Under the pieces are notes generated by a model that had not been told where the DNA came from, ran no database searches, and was given only the letters and a program-made list of their open reading frames with translations. From an uncultured Steroidobacter sp. (GTDB lineage: Bacteria > Pseudomonadota > Gammaproteobacteria > Steroidobacterales > Steroidobacteraceae): a stretch of DNA of 64,000 nt. Numbering within the stretch: position 1 is the stretch's first letter; each line of letters opens with the position of its first letter. Location of the stretch: contig NZ_CALFXI010000097.1 of the NCBI RefSeq assembly GCF_937958065.1, positions 186,001 to 250,000 of the forward strand. The letters run 5' to 3'. The translations under genes and the position numbers were made by a program. Below, piece after piece: positions 1-8,726 of this stretch.

Positions 1-1
1 G

Positions 2-64
2 CTGGTGGTGTCGCCGTACTACGCCATGGTCCAGAGGAACCACTCCACATTGCCTGCCGTTTAA
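2..64 (+). CDS. 3' end of an unidentified upstream gene
   Basis: Frame 2 is open from the window edge for 20 codons (ending ...RNHSTLPAV) and stops with TAA at 62-64. The last base of that stop is the first base of the next gene's ATG (TAATG). This tight coupling is the only reason to treat it as a real gene end. Nothing in the 20 residues identifies a family. Confidence 0.4.
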   Translation: MVVSPYYAMVQRNHSTLPAV

Positions 65-717
65 TGGCAGATGTCGATCATACACAAGCACTCGAGGAGG
101 TCCTGATGCGAGAAGATGTACGCAGCCAGCAGAACCTCGAAAAAATCCTGCCCAAGCTGGGCGGGGGCTGGTTGTTGGTAGATCCGCAAGGTGAGATTCG
201 CTGGATGGATCAGACCACGCGCCGTTGCGTGGATGGACAATTGCGCCACCTGCGGCTGCCGCTGAGCAGGGACGAGAACGCGCTCGACTGTTTCATCTCG
301 GCGGTCGAGATTCCGGTGAACGGTCGGATGCAGACGTTGAGCGTCGTGCAAGCGGTGCCGGCGCAGGAGGCAGCACGCCGCGATCTGCACCACCTGATCA
401 ACGACGCCGTCCACGATGTGCTCCGGGATCCTTCGTGGCTGGCACGGCCGCTCAGCGAAAAGCTGCGGGCCTGGTGCCAGGTCACGCAGCCGGTGGCACG
501 CGACGAGGATTTCGCGGCGCTCACGCCGCGCGAGCGGGAAATCCTGGGCTTGATCTGCGAAGCTCGCTCGGACGCGGACATGAGCCGCATGCTGAACCTG
601 TCGCAGAACACGGTGCGCAATCACGTCGCGTCGATCTTTCGAAAAATCGGTGTGAACCGACGCAGCGCTGCCGTCATCTGGGCACGCGAGCGCGGCATCA
701 CCCGCCGCGACGGTTAG
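64..717 (+). CDS. LuxR-type HTH transcriptional regulator
   Basis: This 217-residue protein ends in a LuxR/FixJ-type DNA-binding domain at about residues 152-213. Visible hallmarks are LTPREREIL, the recognition helix region around LSQNTVRNHVASIFRKIGV and a final WARERG. The N-terminal 140 residues contain a short PAS-like stretch (about 33-70, GGGWLLVDPQGEIRW) but no receiver domain with a phosphorylatable Asp, so it is not a classical response regulator. It starts inside the stop codon of the preceding gene, which points to translational coupling. A hybrid kinase follows 147 bp downstream on the same strand, but because this protein lacks a receiver domain a direct phosphorelay between the two is not evident. 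Target genes are unknown. Confidence 0.85.
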   Translation: MADVDHTQALEEVLMREDVRSQQNLEKILPKLGGGWLLVDPQGEIRWMDQTTRRCVDGQLRHLRLPLSRDENALDCFISAVEIPVNGRMQTLSVVQAVPAQEAARRDLHHLINDAVHDVLRDPSWLARPLSEKLRAWCQVTQPVARDEDFAALTPREREILGLICEARSDADMSRMLNLSQNTVRNHVASIFRKIGVNRRSAAVIWARERGITRRDG

Positions 718-864
718 CTCCGGCGCTCTGCGCCTGCGCCCTCCTACTAGTAGCCATAGTAGTTGGCGCTCTCTTGCGCGCCCACCCGCCGGGGTGTTCT
801 GCTGCACGGATAACGATCGTGACCTCAGCATGAGACCGCCCACCCAGGGGCTGGCCCCGGGCCG

Positions 865-2577
865 ATGAGAGATGAGACCGAGATCAAATTGCTGATCGAG
901 AACCGCGCCGAGGGCATCATCGTGGTCGACGCCGAGGGCGTCGTGGTGTCCGCCAATCCGGCCGCGGCACATATCTTCGGACGGCCCGCGCATGCGCTGA
1001 TCGGCACGCGGATCGGCGTTCCTCCGAGCGCGGAGCATTTGAGACATGCGACGAAGATGGAAGCCGTGGGCCGCCTCACCGCCGGCATCGCGCACGACTT
1101 CAACAATCTGCTCACGGTCGTGCTGGGCAATCTCGACGGCGCACAGCGACTGCTCAAGGATGCGGACGCGACCGTGCACCGGTCCATCGCCAACGCGATT
1201 CATGGCGCGCGACGCGCCGCCGTGCTCACCGACCGGCTGCTCGCCTTCTCACGTCGCAAGCCGCTGGAGCCGACCATTCTCGACGTGAGCGCACTGGTCG
1301 AGCGACTCGCCGACCTGTTACGCCGCTCGCTCGGCGAAGACATCCAGGTGAGCACGATCCAGGAGCTGCGGCTCTGGAGCGTGGAGGTCGACGCCACCGA
1401 ATTGGAAACATCCCTCCTGAACCTCGCCGTGAATGCCAGAGATGCCATGCCCTCGGGCGGCAAGCTCACGATCCAGACCAAGAACCTGGAGATCGACGCG
1501 GCAGCCGCGCGTGCCGGCGACATCTCCCCCGGCCCCTACGTGCTCATCCAGGTCACCGACAGCGGCTCGGGCATGTCGCCCGCCACCTTGAAACTCGCCT
1601 TCGAGCCCTTCTTCAGCACCAAGTCCAGCTACGGAGGCACCGGCCTCGGCCTGAGCCAGGTCCATGGATTCGTCCGGCAAAGCGGCGGACGCGTCGAGCT
1701 CGCCAGCGAACCGGCCAAGGGCACGAGTGTGAGAATTCTGTTGCCGGCCGCCGAAACTGGCGCAAGCCTGCCACGCCGCGAAAGCATCGACGCGCCTGCA
1801 GGCCCGATCGCGCGCGGCAGCCAGAATCAGATCATCCTGGTCGTCGAAGACCATACCGAAGTGCGCAACTACGCAGTGGCGAGCCTGAGCGGACTGGGCT
1901 ATGGCGTGATGGAAGCGGCCGACGCCTTCGCGGCCCTCCAGATTCTCGAGCGCGAGCCCGCGATTGCCATGCTGTTCACCGATCTGGGCCTGCCCGGCGG
2001 CGTGGACGGCAAGAGGCTCGCGGAGCAAGCCCGCAAGCTGCGTCCGAGGCTGCCAGTGTTGATCACCAGCGGCTATGCGAACGATCTACTGAAAGCGGAC
2101 GGGCGGCTGGACGACAGCTTCGAGCTGCTCAACAAGCCGTTCACGCTGCCCTCGCTCGCGCGGCGCGTTCACGAGCTGTTGGCGCGGCCAGCCTCGGACG
2201 CCTGCATCCTGGTGATAGAAGACGAACCGCTGGTGCGAATGTACATAACAGACATTCTTGCCGACGACGGCTTGCAGGTCGAAGCAGCAGAAACATTCGC
2301 GGCCGGGCTGAACGCACTCGACACGCTCGGGGACCGATTGTCGGGCGCCATCATCGATCTGACTTTGCCGGACCGGTCCGGCGCGCAGATCGTGTCCGAG
2401 ATCCGGCGCCTCCGGCCTCTACTGCCCATCGTGGTCGCAACCGGCGGCGCCACGGCCGAGGTGCGTGAGCAATTCCAGCAGGATGGACGGCTGCGAGTGC
2501 TGTCCAAACCGTTCGATCGGCGCGCGCTGATCGATGCATTGAAGGCACTTGGCGTGCCCTACCCGCAAGCCGACTGA
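865..2577 (+). CDS. Hybrid sensor histidine kinase with two receiver domains
   Basis: A 570-residue soluble kinase with no visible membrane segment. In order: a short PAS-like domain (about residues 8-55), a HisKA helix with the phospho-acceptor His at residue 77 in GIAHDFNNLL, a HATPase domain with N box (NLAVNARDAM), G1 box (DSGSGM) and G2 box (GTGLGLS), then two receiver domains. The first begins near ILVVEDHTEV and the second near ILVIEDEPLV; both keep the acidic pocket, an Asp in the strand-3 region and a KPF motif. The HDFNN form of the H box is typical of cytoplasmic hybrid kinases with C-terminal receivers. The start is the ATG at 865, because an upstream ATG at 831 is out of frame. 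The signal sensed is unknown; no Hpt protein or effector domain lies nearby. Confidence 0.9.
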   Translation: MRDETEIKLLIENRAEGIIVVDAEGVVVSANPAAAHIFGRPAHALIGTRIGVPPSAEHLRHATKMEAVGRLTAGIAHDFNNLLTVVLGNLDGAQRLLKDADATVHRSIANAIHGARRAAVLTDRLLAFSRRKPLEPTILDVSALVERLADLLRRSLGEDIQVSTIQELRLWSVEVDATELETSLLNLAVNARDAMPSGGKLTIQTKNLEIDAAAARAGDISPGPYVLIQVTDSGSGMSPATLKLAFEPFFSTKSSYGGTGLGLSQVHGFVRQSGGRVELASEPAKGTSVRILLPAAETGASLPRRESIDAPAGPIARGSQNQIILVVEDHTEVRNYAVASLSGLGYGVMEAADAFAALQILEREPAIAMLFTDLGLPGGVDGKRLAEQARKLRPRLPVLITSGYANDLLKADGRLDDSFELLNKPFTLPSLARRVHELLARPASDACILVIEDEPLVRMYITDILADDGLQVEAAETFAAGLNALDTLGDRLSGAIIDLTLPDRSGAQIVSEIRRLRPLLPIVVATGGATAEVREQFQQDGRLRVLSKPFDRRALIDALKALGVPYPQAD

Positions 2578-2593
2578 GCCAGGTGAGCTCGCG

Positions 2594-4888
2594 TCAGTCG
2601 GTGTCGCGAGCGCGACCTGCCGGCGCCTCGCCGAATGAATATCTCACGCCGAGCCACGCGCCGAACGGCGCACCGGGGCCGCGAAACTGCTCGGGGGCGG
2701 GCTCCAGACCCTGCGCGGGACCGAACGTTCGGTCGGGACCTGTGAAGAAGTTCTCGCCCACCACGCCAAAGTTGAAATAGCGCCGATCGAACAGGTTGTT
2801 GATACGGGCGAACACCTCGAACCTTTTGGTAGCAAGATAGCGCGCGTCGAGATTCACGACCGTGTAGCTCGGCAGCTGACCGTTGCGGTCCTGATTGTTC
2901 TCGTCTCCGCGAGCATAGACCCCTGCACTGGTCAGGACATTCGCACCGATGAACAGGGTCGGTGTGACGGTCCAGTCGGCCCGCACTTTGAGCACATGCC
3001 GTGGAGTGCTCGGAATTCGATCGCCCGGTTCGACCTGGATGATCCCTGCTTCATCCGCACTGGAGTTCGCCGGGCTGTTCTCGGCGAATGACGAACGAAA
3101 GGTGGCGTCGAGAAACGTATAGCGGACCGCGAACGATACGGGTTCGCGCTGAGTTTCCAGCCCCAGCTCCACGCCCTGGCGCCGCGTGCCGCCTACGTTC
3201 GCGAAAAAACCTGCATTGGTCGCGCCGGCACCGGCACTGATGAAAGTAATGTCGTTCTCCAGGCGCGTCCGATACACGGCCGCACTCCAGCGCCACGATG
3301 TCGCCATGCGCCCGCGGGCACCGACTTCGATGGTCTTGGATATCACCGCCGCGAGCGGCGGATCGGCGAGAAAATCATTCGGCAGCTTGCACGCCGCATT
3401 CGGGTCGGCGCACGTCAGCTCGATCGCGGTGGGCGCACGCATGCCTTCGTTGTAGCTCGCGTAGGCGGTGAGATCCTGCGTTGGATTGAAGTTGATGCCC
3501 AGGGCAGGATTGAGCCGCGAGAACGAGTGCTCGCCGTTCAGCAGGGGCGCCTCGCCGCTGCGATCCTCGATGCGAACGCGGGCATGGTTGTAACGAGCCG
3601 ATGCCGACAACGTCCACTCGGCATTCAGGTTGAAGGTATCCGCAAGGAACGCGCCGAGGTAGCGCGTGCTGGTGTCGGCGTCCGTCTCCAGCTCGAAGTC
3701 GTCGATGCCGATCGTGTTTCGATCTGGAGTGAACTCGGCATCCTGCGAGCGCTGCGTGAAGCGTGCGTCGGCGCTATCTGCGGTTGCACCGAGCATGAGC
3801 TGATTCTTGCGGCTGCCCCACTCGTGGTTCAGCACCAGTTGCAGGCCGCCGCCGTAACTCTCCTGCTCGATATCGGACGCATCGTTGGTCGCCTGGAGGC
3901 CGGTCTCGAAGAAATCGTCGTTGACGTTGCTGCTGAGATTGCTCGTCCGGTAGTTGCGGTAGTAGAAGTTGCCGCCGAACAGCACCTCGTCGCGAAAGAA
4001 GTGACTGCCCTTGACGGTCACGAATGCCAGCTCGTTCTCGTTCTCGTCCGGAAACGTATAGGCCTGCCGGATGTCGTCGAGAAACGAGCGCGGCAGCGTT
4101 TGTGTCCCCTGCAGCTCGTTGTCCGCTGCCGTAAAACTCACATCCAGATCGCTGGTCTGGTTTTGCCAGCCAACCTTGCCGAAGAACCGTCGGACCCGGC
4201 TGGGATTGTGATCCGCCCAGCCGTCATCGTCGGTGGCATCGGCAGTGATGAACCAGTCGAGCTCGCCGCGCGAGCCGCCCCAATCGAATTCACCGGACTT
4301 GCGGCCGAACGAGCCGCCCGACAGCTCGACACCGCCGCCGGGAAACTGCGCTCCGCTTTTTGTGTAAACGGCCAGCGCGCCCCCCAGCGTGTTCAGGCCG
4401 AACGCCGGGTTGGAGCCCGGAATGAGCTGAATGCTGGCGATGGCGGACTGTGGAATGAGATCCCAGTTCACGACGTCGCCGAAGGGCTCGTTGACCCGCA
4501 CTCCATCCTGAAACACCGAGACGCCCTGCGGCGTCCCCAGCAGCGGCGATGCGGTGAAGCCGCGCAAGCTGATGTCGGGCTGATACAGATTGCCTTGGGC
4601 GGCATTCGAGGAGATCCCCGTCGGATTCTGCTCCAGATAATCGGTCGCCGTGGCCTGACGCTGTCGCGCCAGATCCTTGCTGGTGTAGATCTGCACGTTG
4701 GCGGGCACGTCGCGGAGCGCAGTGCCGAGGCCCGGCAGCGGCGTGGTCCCGACCACCACCACTGTCGGCATTTCCAATGCTTCCGCGCGGTTCTGCCCCG
4801 GTTTCTCCTGGGCCTGCGCCGACGCAGCCGCGGCTACGCAGATCGTCAACCTAGCTCGGGTTCTCCAGGCTGAAGGTCGCGCTGTCAT
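2594..4888 (-). CDS. TonB-dependent outer-membrane receptor (first copy)
   Basis: A 764-residue outer-membrane receptor with an N-terminal export signal (hydrophobic ICVAAAASAQAQ), a plug domain (VPANVQIYTSKDLARQ, DISLRGF, VFQDGVRVNEPFGDVVNW, NTLGGALAVYTK) and a beta-barrel ending in a C-terminal strand after FGAWLGVRYSFGEA. It would use TonB energy to bring a substrate into the periplasm. The start at 4888 is chosen because a longer frame from 4912 lengthens the overlap with the upstream ATPase gene; even from 4888 it overlaps that gene by 38 bp, which suggests coupling. It is the last gene of the string that includes an ABC importer, so it probably supplies the same substrate. The plug does not reveal which substrate. 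Confidence 0.88.
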   Translation of the reverse strand: MTARPSAWRTRARLTICVAAAASAQAQEKPGQNRAEALEMPTVVVVGTTPLPGLGTALRDVPANVQIYTSKDLARQRQATATDYLEQNPTGISSNAAQGNLYQPDISLRGFTASPLLGTPQGVSVFQDGVRVNEPFGDVVNWDLIPQSAIASIQLIPGSNPAFGLNTLGGALAVYTKSGAQFPGGGVELSGGSFGRKSGEFDWGGSRGELDWFITADATDDDGWADHNPSRVRRFFGKVGWQNQTSDLDVSFTAADNELQGTQTLPRSFLDDIRQAYTFPDENENELAFVTVKGSHFFRDEVLFGGNFYYRNYRTSNLSSNVNDDFFETGLQATNDASDIEQESYGGGLQLVLNHEWGSRKNQLMLGATADSADARFTQRSQDAEFTPDRNTIGIDDFELETDADTSTRYLGAFLADTFNLNAEWTLSASARYNHARVRIEDRSGEAPLLNGEHSFSRLNPALGINFNPTQDLTAYASYNEGMRAPTAIELTCADPNAACKLPNDFLADPPLAAVISKTIEVGARGRMATSWRWSAAVYRTRLENDITFISAGAGATNAGFFANVGGTRRQGVELGLETQREPVSFAVRYTFLDATFRSSFAENSPANSSADEAGIIQVEPGDRIPSTPRHVLKVRADWTVTPTLFIGANVLTSAGVYARGDENNQDRNGQLPSYTVVNLDARYLATKRFEVFARINNLFDRRYFNFGVVGENFFTGPDRTFGPAQGLEPAPEQFRGPGAPFGAWLGVRYSFGEAPAGRARDTD

Positions 4889-6158
4889 CGTCGTAAGCAA
4901 ATATTTCGGCATAACGACCCCAGCTGATCACTGCTCGCAGCGTCTGCTCGGCTGCTTGCGCCGTCATGTAGTCTTGCAACTCGTCGGAGAAACGGCTCAT
5001 CGGCGCCACATGCGAGGCACGCTCATCCAGAATGCGCCGGATGTGGGCTGCGAGCGCTACATAGCTCAGCAGATGGCTCGCAAAGATCCGCTTGCGTTCA
5101 TCGACGCTGGCGCTCGCAAACGCCATGCCCGGCTCCAGCAGCCGGATGTCGCCGCCTTCGACCTCCGCCAGCCGCATCATCTGCAAGGTCTCGGCGACAG
5201 GAAACAAATCGTCGATCTCCATCTGCAACCGCGACGCGATCTCCGGCAGATCCGCTTTGCCGTCGAATGGCTCGGAGGCGAGCGCCTCCATCAGGCCCGA
5301 CAGCAGATTCGACGATACGCGCGGGAGAATCGTGCCGATGCCCAATCCCTGTAAACCTTCGGGCCGAAGCCCGGCCGCACCCGGTCGTGCGCGAGCCGTC
5401 ATCTCCACGTAAATGCGCTCGACCAGGGCGCGAAAGGCCGGGTCGAGACGATTGCGTGGCTGCGGCAGTGTCACGCCGATTTCGGAAAGCACCCGGCCCG
5501 GATTGCTGCCGAACACGAGAATGCGATCGCACATGAGCACCGCCTCCTCGATGTTGTGCGTGACCAGGATGACCCCCTTGATCGGCATTCGACCTTCGGA
5601 CCACAAATCGAGAAAGTCGGTACGCAGCGTCTCGGCCGTCAGTACATCGAGTGCGGAAAACGGCTCGTCCATGAGCAGGATGTCGGGATGCACGACCAGT
5701 GCCCGCGCGAAACCGACGCGTTGACGCATGCCGCCGGAAAGCTCGCGGGGATAGGCCGATTCGAAACCGTCGAGCCCGATCAGATCGATGGCCGCCAGCG
5801 TCCGCTGACGAATCTCGGCCTTGGGCAGGCGCTGCGCTTCGAGCCCCAGCGCCACGTTCTCGAACACGCTCAGCCAGGGAAACAGGGCAAAACTCTGGAA
5901 CACCATCGCCACGCCCGGCGCGGGACTCGAGATCGGCTTGCCCAGATAGCGCAGCGTCCCGGCGTTCGGGCTCGACAGGCCGGCGATCAGGCGCAGCAGC
6001 GTCGACTTGCCCGAGCCGGAGCGGCCCAGCAAGCCCAGGATCTGCCCCTGCCGCAGCTCCAGGTCGACCGCATCGAGCACCAGCAGCTCGCCTCCGTCCG
6101 GCTTCGGAAAAGCCTTGCGGACCTGCTCGATCTGCAGCAGCGGCTCGGCAGCGCTCAT
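4851..6158 (-). CDS. ABC transporter ATPase, nitrate/sulfonate/taurine type
   Basis: A 435-residue ATP-binding subunit. The ATPase core (about residues 5-260) shows Walker A GRSGSGKST (45-53), Q-loop FQSFALFPW, the signature LSGGMRQRVGFARAL, Walker B ILLMDEPFSALD and an H-loop in LVTHNIEEAV. The C-terminal 160 residues form an extra domain like the AAA-associated C-terminal region found on some nitrate/sulfonate-type ATPases. The stop lies inside the downstream receptor gene and the start is 15 bp after the permease gene, so the three genes are one unit. Family members energise import of anions such as sulfonates or nitrate, but the substrate here cannot be read from sequence and no binding protein is encoded nearby. 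Confidence 0.9.
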   Translation of the reverse strand: MSAAEPLLQIEQVRKAFPKPDGGELLVLDAVDLELRQGQILGLLGRSGSGKSTLLRLIAGLSSPNAGTLRYLGKPISSPAPGVAMVFQSFALFPWLSVFENVALGLEAQRLPKAEIRQRTLAAIDLIGLDGFESAYPRELSGGMRQRVGFARALVVHPDILLMDEPFSALDVLTAETLRTDFLDLWSEGRMPIKGVILVTHNIEEAVLMCDRILVFGSNPGRVLSEIGVTLPQPRNRLDPAFRALVERIYVEMTARARPGAAGLRPEGLQGLGIGTILPRVSSNLLSGLMEALASEPFDGKADLPEIASRLQMEIDDLFPVAETLQMMRLAEVEGGDIRLLEPGMAFASASVDERKRIFASHLLSYVALAAHIRRILDERASHVAPMSRFSDELQDYMTAQAAEQTLRAVISWGRYAEIFAYDDDSATFSLENPS

Positions 6159-6173
6159 CGACCCTCCACAAGT

Positions 6174-7895
6174 TCAGGCGAGACGAAAGCTTCGCTCAGC
6201 GTAGTAGTACAAGGGACGCCAGAACAATCGATTGATGGTGACGACGAACAGGCTCATGGTGGCGACGCCGAGCACGGTGCGGTGAAAGTCGCCCTCGGCA
6301 GTGGCGGAGGCAATGTAGGCGCCCAGGCCGTGCGCTCTCACTTTGCTGTCGCCCCAGCTCGCCAGCTCCGCAACGATCGAAGCATTCCACGAGCCGCCCG
6401 AAGCGGTAATCGCGCCGGTTACGTAGAACGGGAAGATTCCAGGCAATCCCACCCTGCGCCACCACAACCAGCCGCGCACCTGAAGGTTTTGCGCCGCGTA
6501 GCGCAGCTCGCCGGGCAAGGCCGATGCGCCGGCAATCACGTTGAACAGGATGTACCACTGCGTGCCCAGAATCATCAGCGGGCTCAGCCAGAGGTCGGGA
6601 TTGAGATTGCCTCGGACGATGCCGAACACGACCACCGGGAACAGCAGATTCGCCGGAAACGCCGCGAGAAACTGCGCGATCGGCTGCACGATCCGGGTCG
6701 CTTTGGGCCGCAGCCCGACCCAGACACCGACCGGCACCCAGATCAGGCTCGCGATCGCGATCAGCACGAACACTCGCAGCATCGTGATCGCGCCGAGCTC
6801 GATCACCTCCAATCCGTCGGACCAGCTCGTGTGCGCAACCAGCCCTCGCGCGCCCTGCCAGCTGACGACGATCAAGACCGCGACGATGACGCTCAACCAG
6901 ATCGTATTGGCCAGGCGGTGCGTGCGCGAGGGATGTGATATTCGAGTGCTCGATACTCGCGGCGCCAGACGATTCGTCCATTGCGCCAGCGTGCGCAACA
7001 GCTGCGTGAAACTCCGTATCAATCTCGATCGCACCAGCATGGTCAGAATGAATGACTGCGGGGCGCGCGAGCCCGGCTCCTGCTCGACCCGAAAGCGATC
7101 GACCCAGGCCACCAGCGGCCGGAAGAACAACTGGTCGTACAACAGGATCACGATCAGCATCGTGGCGATCGCCCAGCCGATGGCGACCAGATTGCGCTGC
7201 TCGATCGCGAGCGCGATGTACGAGCCCACGCCGGGCAGTTTGACCGAGGTGTGGCCAACGCTGATCGCCTCCGAGGCGACCACGAAGAACCAGCCGCCGG
7301 ACATCGACATCATCATGTTCCAGACGAGCGCTGGAGCCGCGAATGGAACTTCCAGGCGCCAGAACCGCATCCACGGCGACAGGCGGAACGAGTCGGCCGC
7401 TTCCCTGAGCTCGGACGGCACGGTACGCAGCGATTGATAGAAACTGAATGCCATGTTCCATGCCTGGCTGGTGAAGATGGCAAACACCGCCGCGAGCTCC
7501 GCGCCGAGCACGCGCCCCGGCGCCAGCGACATGAAAAAAACGACGGTGATCGAAATGAACCCCAGGATCGGAACGGATTGCAGAATGTCGAGCAGAGGAA
7601 TGAGCAGCTTGCCCGCCGGCTCGCTCTTGGCCGCCCAGGTTGCATACGTGAACGTGAATGCAAGAGACAATGCCATCGCCGCGAACATGCGCAGCGTGGT
7701 ACGCGCCGCGTACTCGGGCAGGTGCGATGGATCGAGCGACAGCGGCATGGCCTGAAGCTCCGCCAAGGGCTGCATCAATCCGCTACTCGCTTCCGCAAAG
7801 AACACGAGCAGGGCCAGCACGATCATCGTCGCCAGCGCATCCCAGCCGGTGATGAAGTCGCGTGCGAAGCCGAAAGGGCTCACTCTCTCGCTCAT
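6174..7895 (-). CDS. ABC transporter permease, two fused permease domains
   Basis: A 573-residue inner-membrane protein containing two BPD_transp_1-type permease domains in tandem. Each half has its own EAA cytoplasmic-loop motif for docking the ATPase: ELREAADSFRLSPWMRFWRL in the first half and ELRYAAQNLQVRGWLWWRRV in the second. The two halves are separated by a hydrophilic linker at about residues 245-305. Most relatives of the nitrate/taurine class use two copies of a ~260-residue permease, so this is a natural fusion. The ATG at 7895 (MSERVSPFGF) is preferred because a longer frame from 8192 would run through the SOD gene. It lies between SOD (29 bp gap) and the ATPase (15 bp gap). Confidence 0.88.
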   Translation of the reverse strand: MSERVSPFGFARDFITGWDALATMIVLALLVFFAEASSGLMQPLAELQAMPLSLDPSHLPEYAARTTLRMFAAMALSLAFTFTYATWAAKSEPAGKLLIPLLDILQSVPILGFISITVVFFMSLAPGRVLGAELAAVFAIFTSQAWNMAFSFYQSLRTVPSELREAADSFRLSPWMRFWRLEVPFAAPALVWNMMMSMSGGWFFVVASEAISVGHTSVKLPGVGSYIALAIEQRNLVAIGWAIATMLIVILLYDQLFFRPLVAWVDRFRVEQEPGSRAPQSFILTMLVRSRLIRSFTQLLRTLAQWTNRLAPRVSSTRISHPSRTHRLANTIWLSVIVAVLIVVSWQGARGLVAHTSWSDGLEVIELGAITMLRVFVLIAIASLIWVPVGVWVGLRPKATRIVQPIAQFLAAFPANLLFPVVVFGIVRGNLNPDLWLSPLMILGTQWYILFNVIAGASALPGELRYAAQNLQVRGWLWWRRVGLPGIFPFYVTGAITASGGSWNASIVAELASWGDSKVRAHGLGAYIASATAEGDFHRTVLGVATMSLFVVTINRLFWRPLYYYAERSFRLA

Positions 7896-7924
7896 ACGTG
7901 CTGCTCGCGAGCCGCCCGGCGACC

Positions 7925-8617
7925 TTACACTTGGAAGCGCTCGCCCACCTGGTCCCAGTTGATGTTCGTGAAGAACGCGTCGATGTACTTGCCGGCGGCC
8001 GCGCCGAAGTCCAGGTGATAGGCATGCTCGTACATATCCATCACCAGCACGGGCAGCGTGTGCGGCGGATTGTGAGCATGGTCGGCCAGCCAATAGTTCT
8101 CGAGCAGCTGCAAGTGCTGGTTGTAACCGAGCACCACCCACCCCGAGCCGCCGCCGAGCCCCTGCGCGATCTTGCGAAACTCGTTCTCCCACGCGCTGAA
8201 GCTGCCGAAGGATTTCGCAATGCCCGACCGGAACTCGGCCGGTGGCTTGCCATCGCCGCCGAGATTGCCGAAATACAATTCGTGCAGCACCACCGAGCCG
8301 GTGCGAATCAGATGCTCCCGCTTCAAATCGTCGTACAGGTAGGGCGGGTCTTGCGAGGTGAGCTGACTGCGCAGCTTCTCGCGCACGAGATTCAGCGCCT
8401 TCACGGCGCCGACATAGTTATTTTCCCAATGAGATTGGATGAGCCTTGCCGACAGCCCATTGAGACGCTTCGGATCGAAAGGCAAGCCCTTGGGCTCGAT
8501 CGTGCGAGTCCACGCGGGGCCCGCGGGCTCCGCCCCCTGTTGGGCCGCCGCCTCGGTGGTGGCGAGCATCGCGGCTCCCACAGCGGCAGTTTGCAGAACT
8601 TCCCGGCGCGTCGTCAT
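7925..8617 (-). CDS. Exported Fe/Mn superoxide dismutase family protein
   Basis: A 230-residue protein that begins with a Tat-like signal, TRREVLQ followed by a hydrophobic alanine-rich stretch ending at AAAQ. The mature part is an iron/manganese superoxide dismutase: the first metal His is in SHWENNYVGA, the second in VVLHELYFGNL, and the C-terminal metal site is in MDMYEHAYHLDF (Asp and His). The family converts superoxide to oxygen and peroxide; the signal suggests it acts in the periplasm after folding with its metal. The start at 8617 is chosen because it gives the signal peptide. Its position in a string of flavoenzyme and transporter genes fits protection from superoxide made by flavin monooxygenases, which is inference. 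HELYFGNL is somewhat divergent from classical SodB/SodA. Confidence 0.88.
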   Translation of the reverse strand: MTTRREVLQTAAVGAAMLATTEAAAQQGAEPAGPAWTRTIEPKGLPFDPKRLNGLSARLIQSHWENNYVGAVKALNLVREKLRSQLTSQDPPYLYDDLKREHLIRTGSVVLHELYFGNLGGDGKPPAEFRSGIAKSFGSFSAWENEFRKIAQGLGGGSGWVVLGYNQHLQLLENYWLADHAHNPPHTLPVLVMDMYEHAYHLDFGAAAGKYIDAFFTNINWDQVGERFQV

Positions 8618-8726
8618 GGCGTTCACTCCCGACCAGCTCGATCCGCAGCGCCGCCATTGTGCCGGCAGTCGCCGCGCCAGCGTCAATTGCGATGAACACT
8701 GTATCGAGCCCGCCGGCCCGTGAAGC

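Noticed and set aside
3527..4873. Long open frame on the plus strand opposite the first TonB receptor
   Set aside because: It mirrors the receptor gene; the protein is Arg/Ala/Val-rich with no family motif, as expected for antisense of GC-rich coding DNA.
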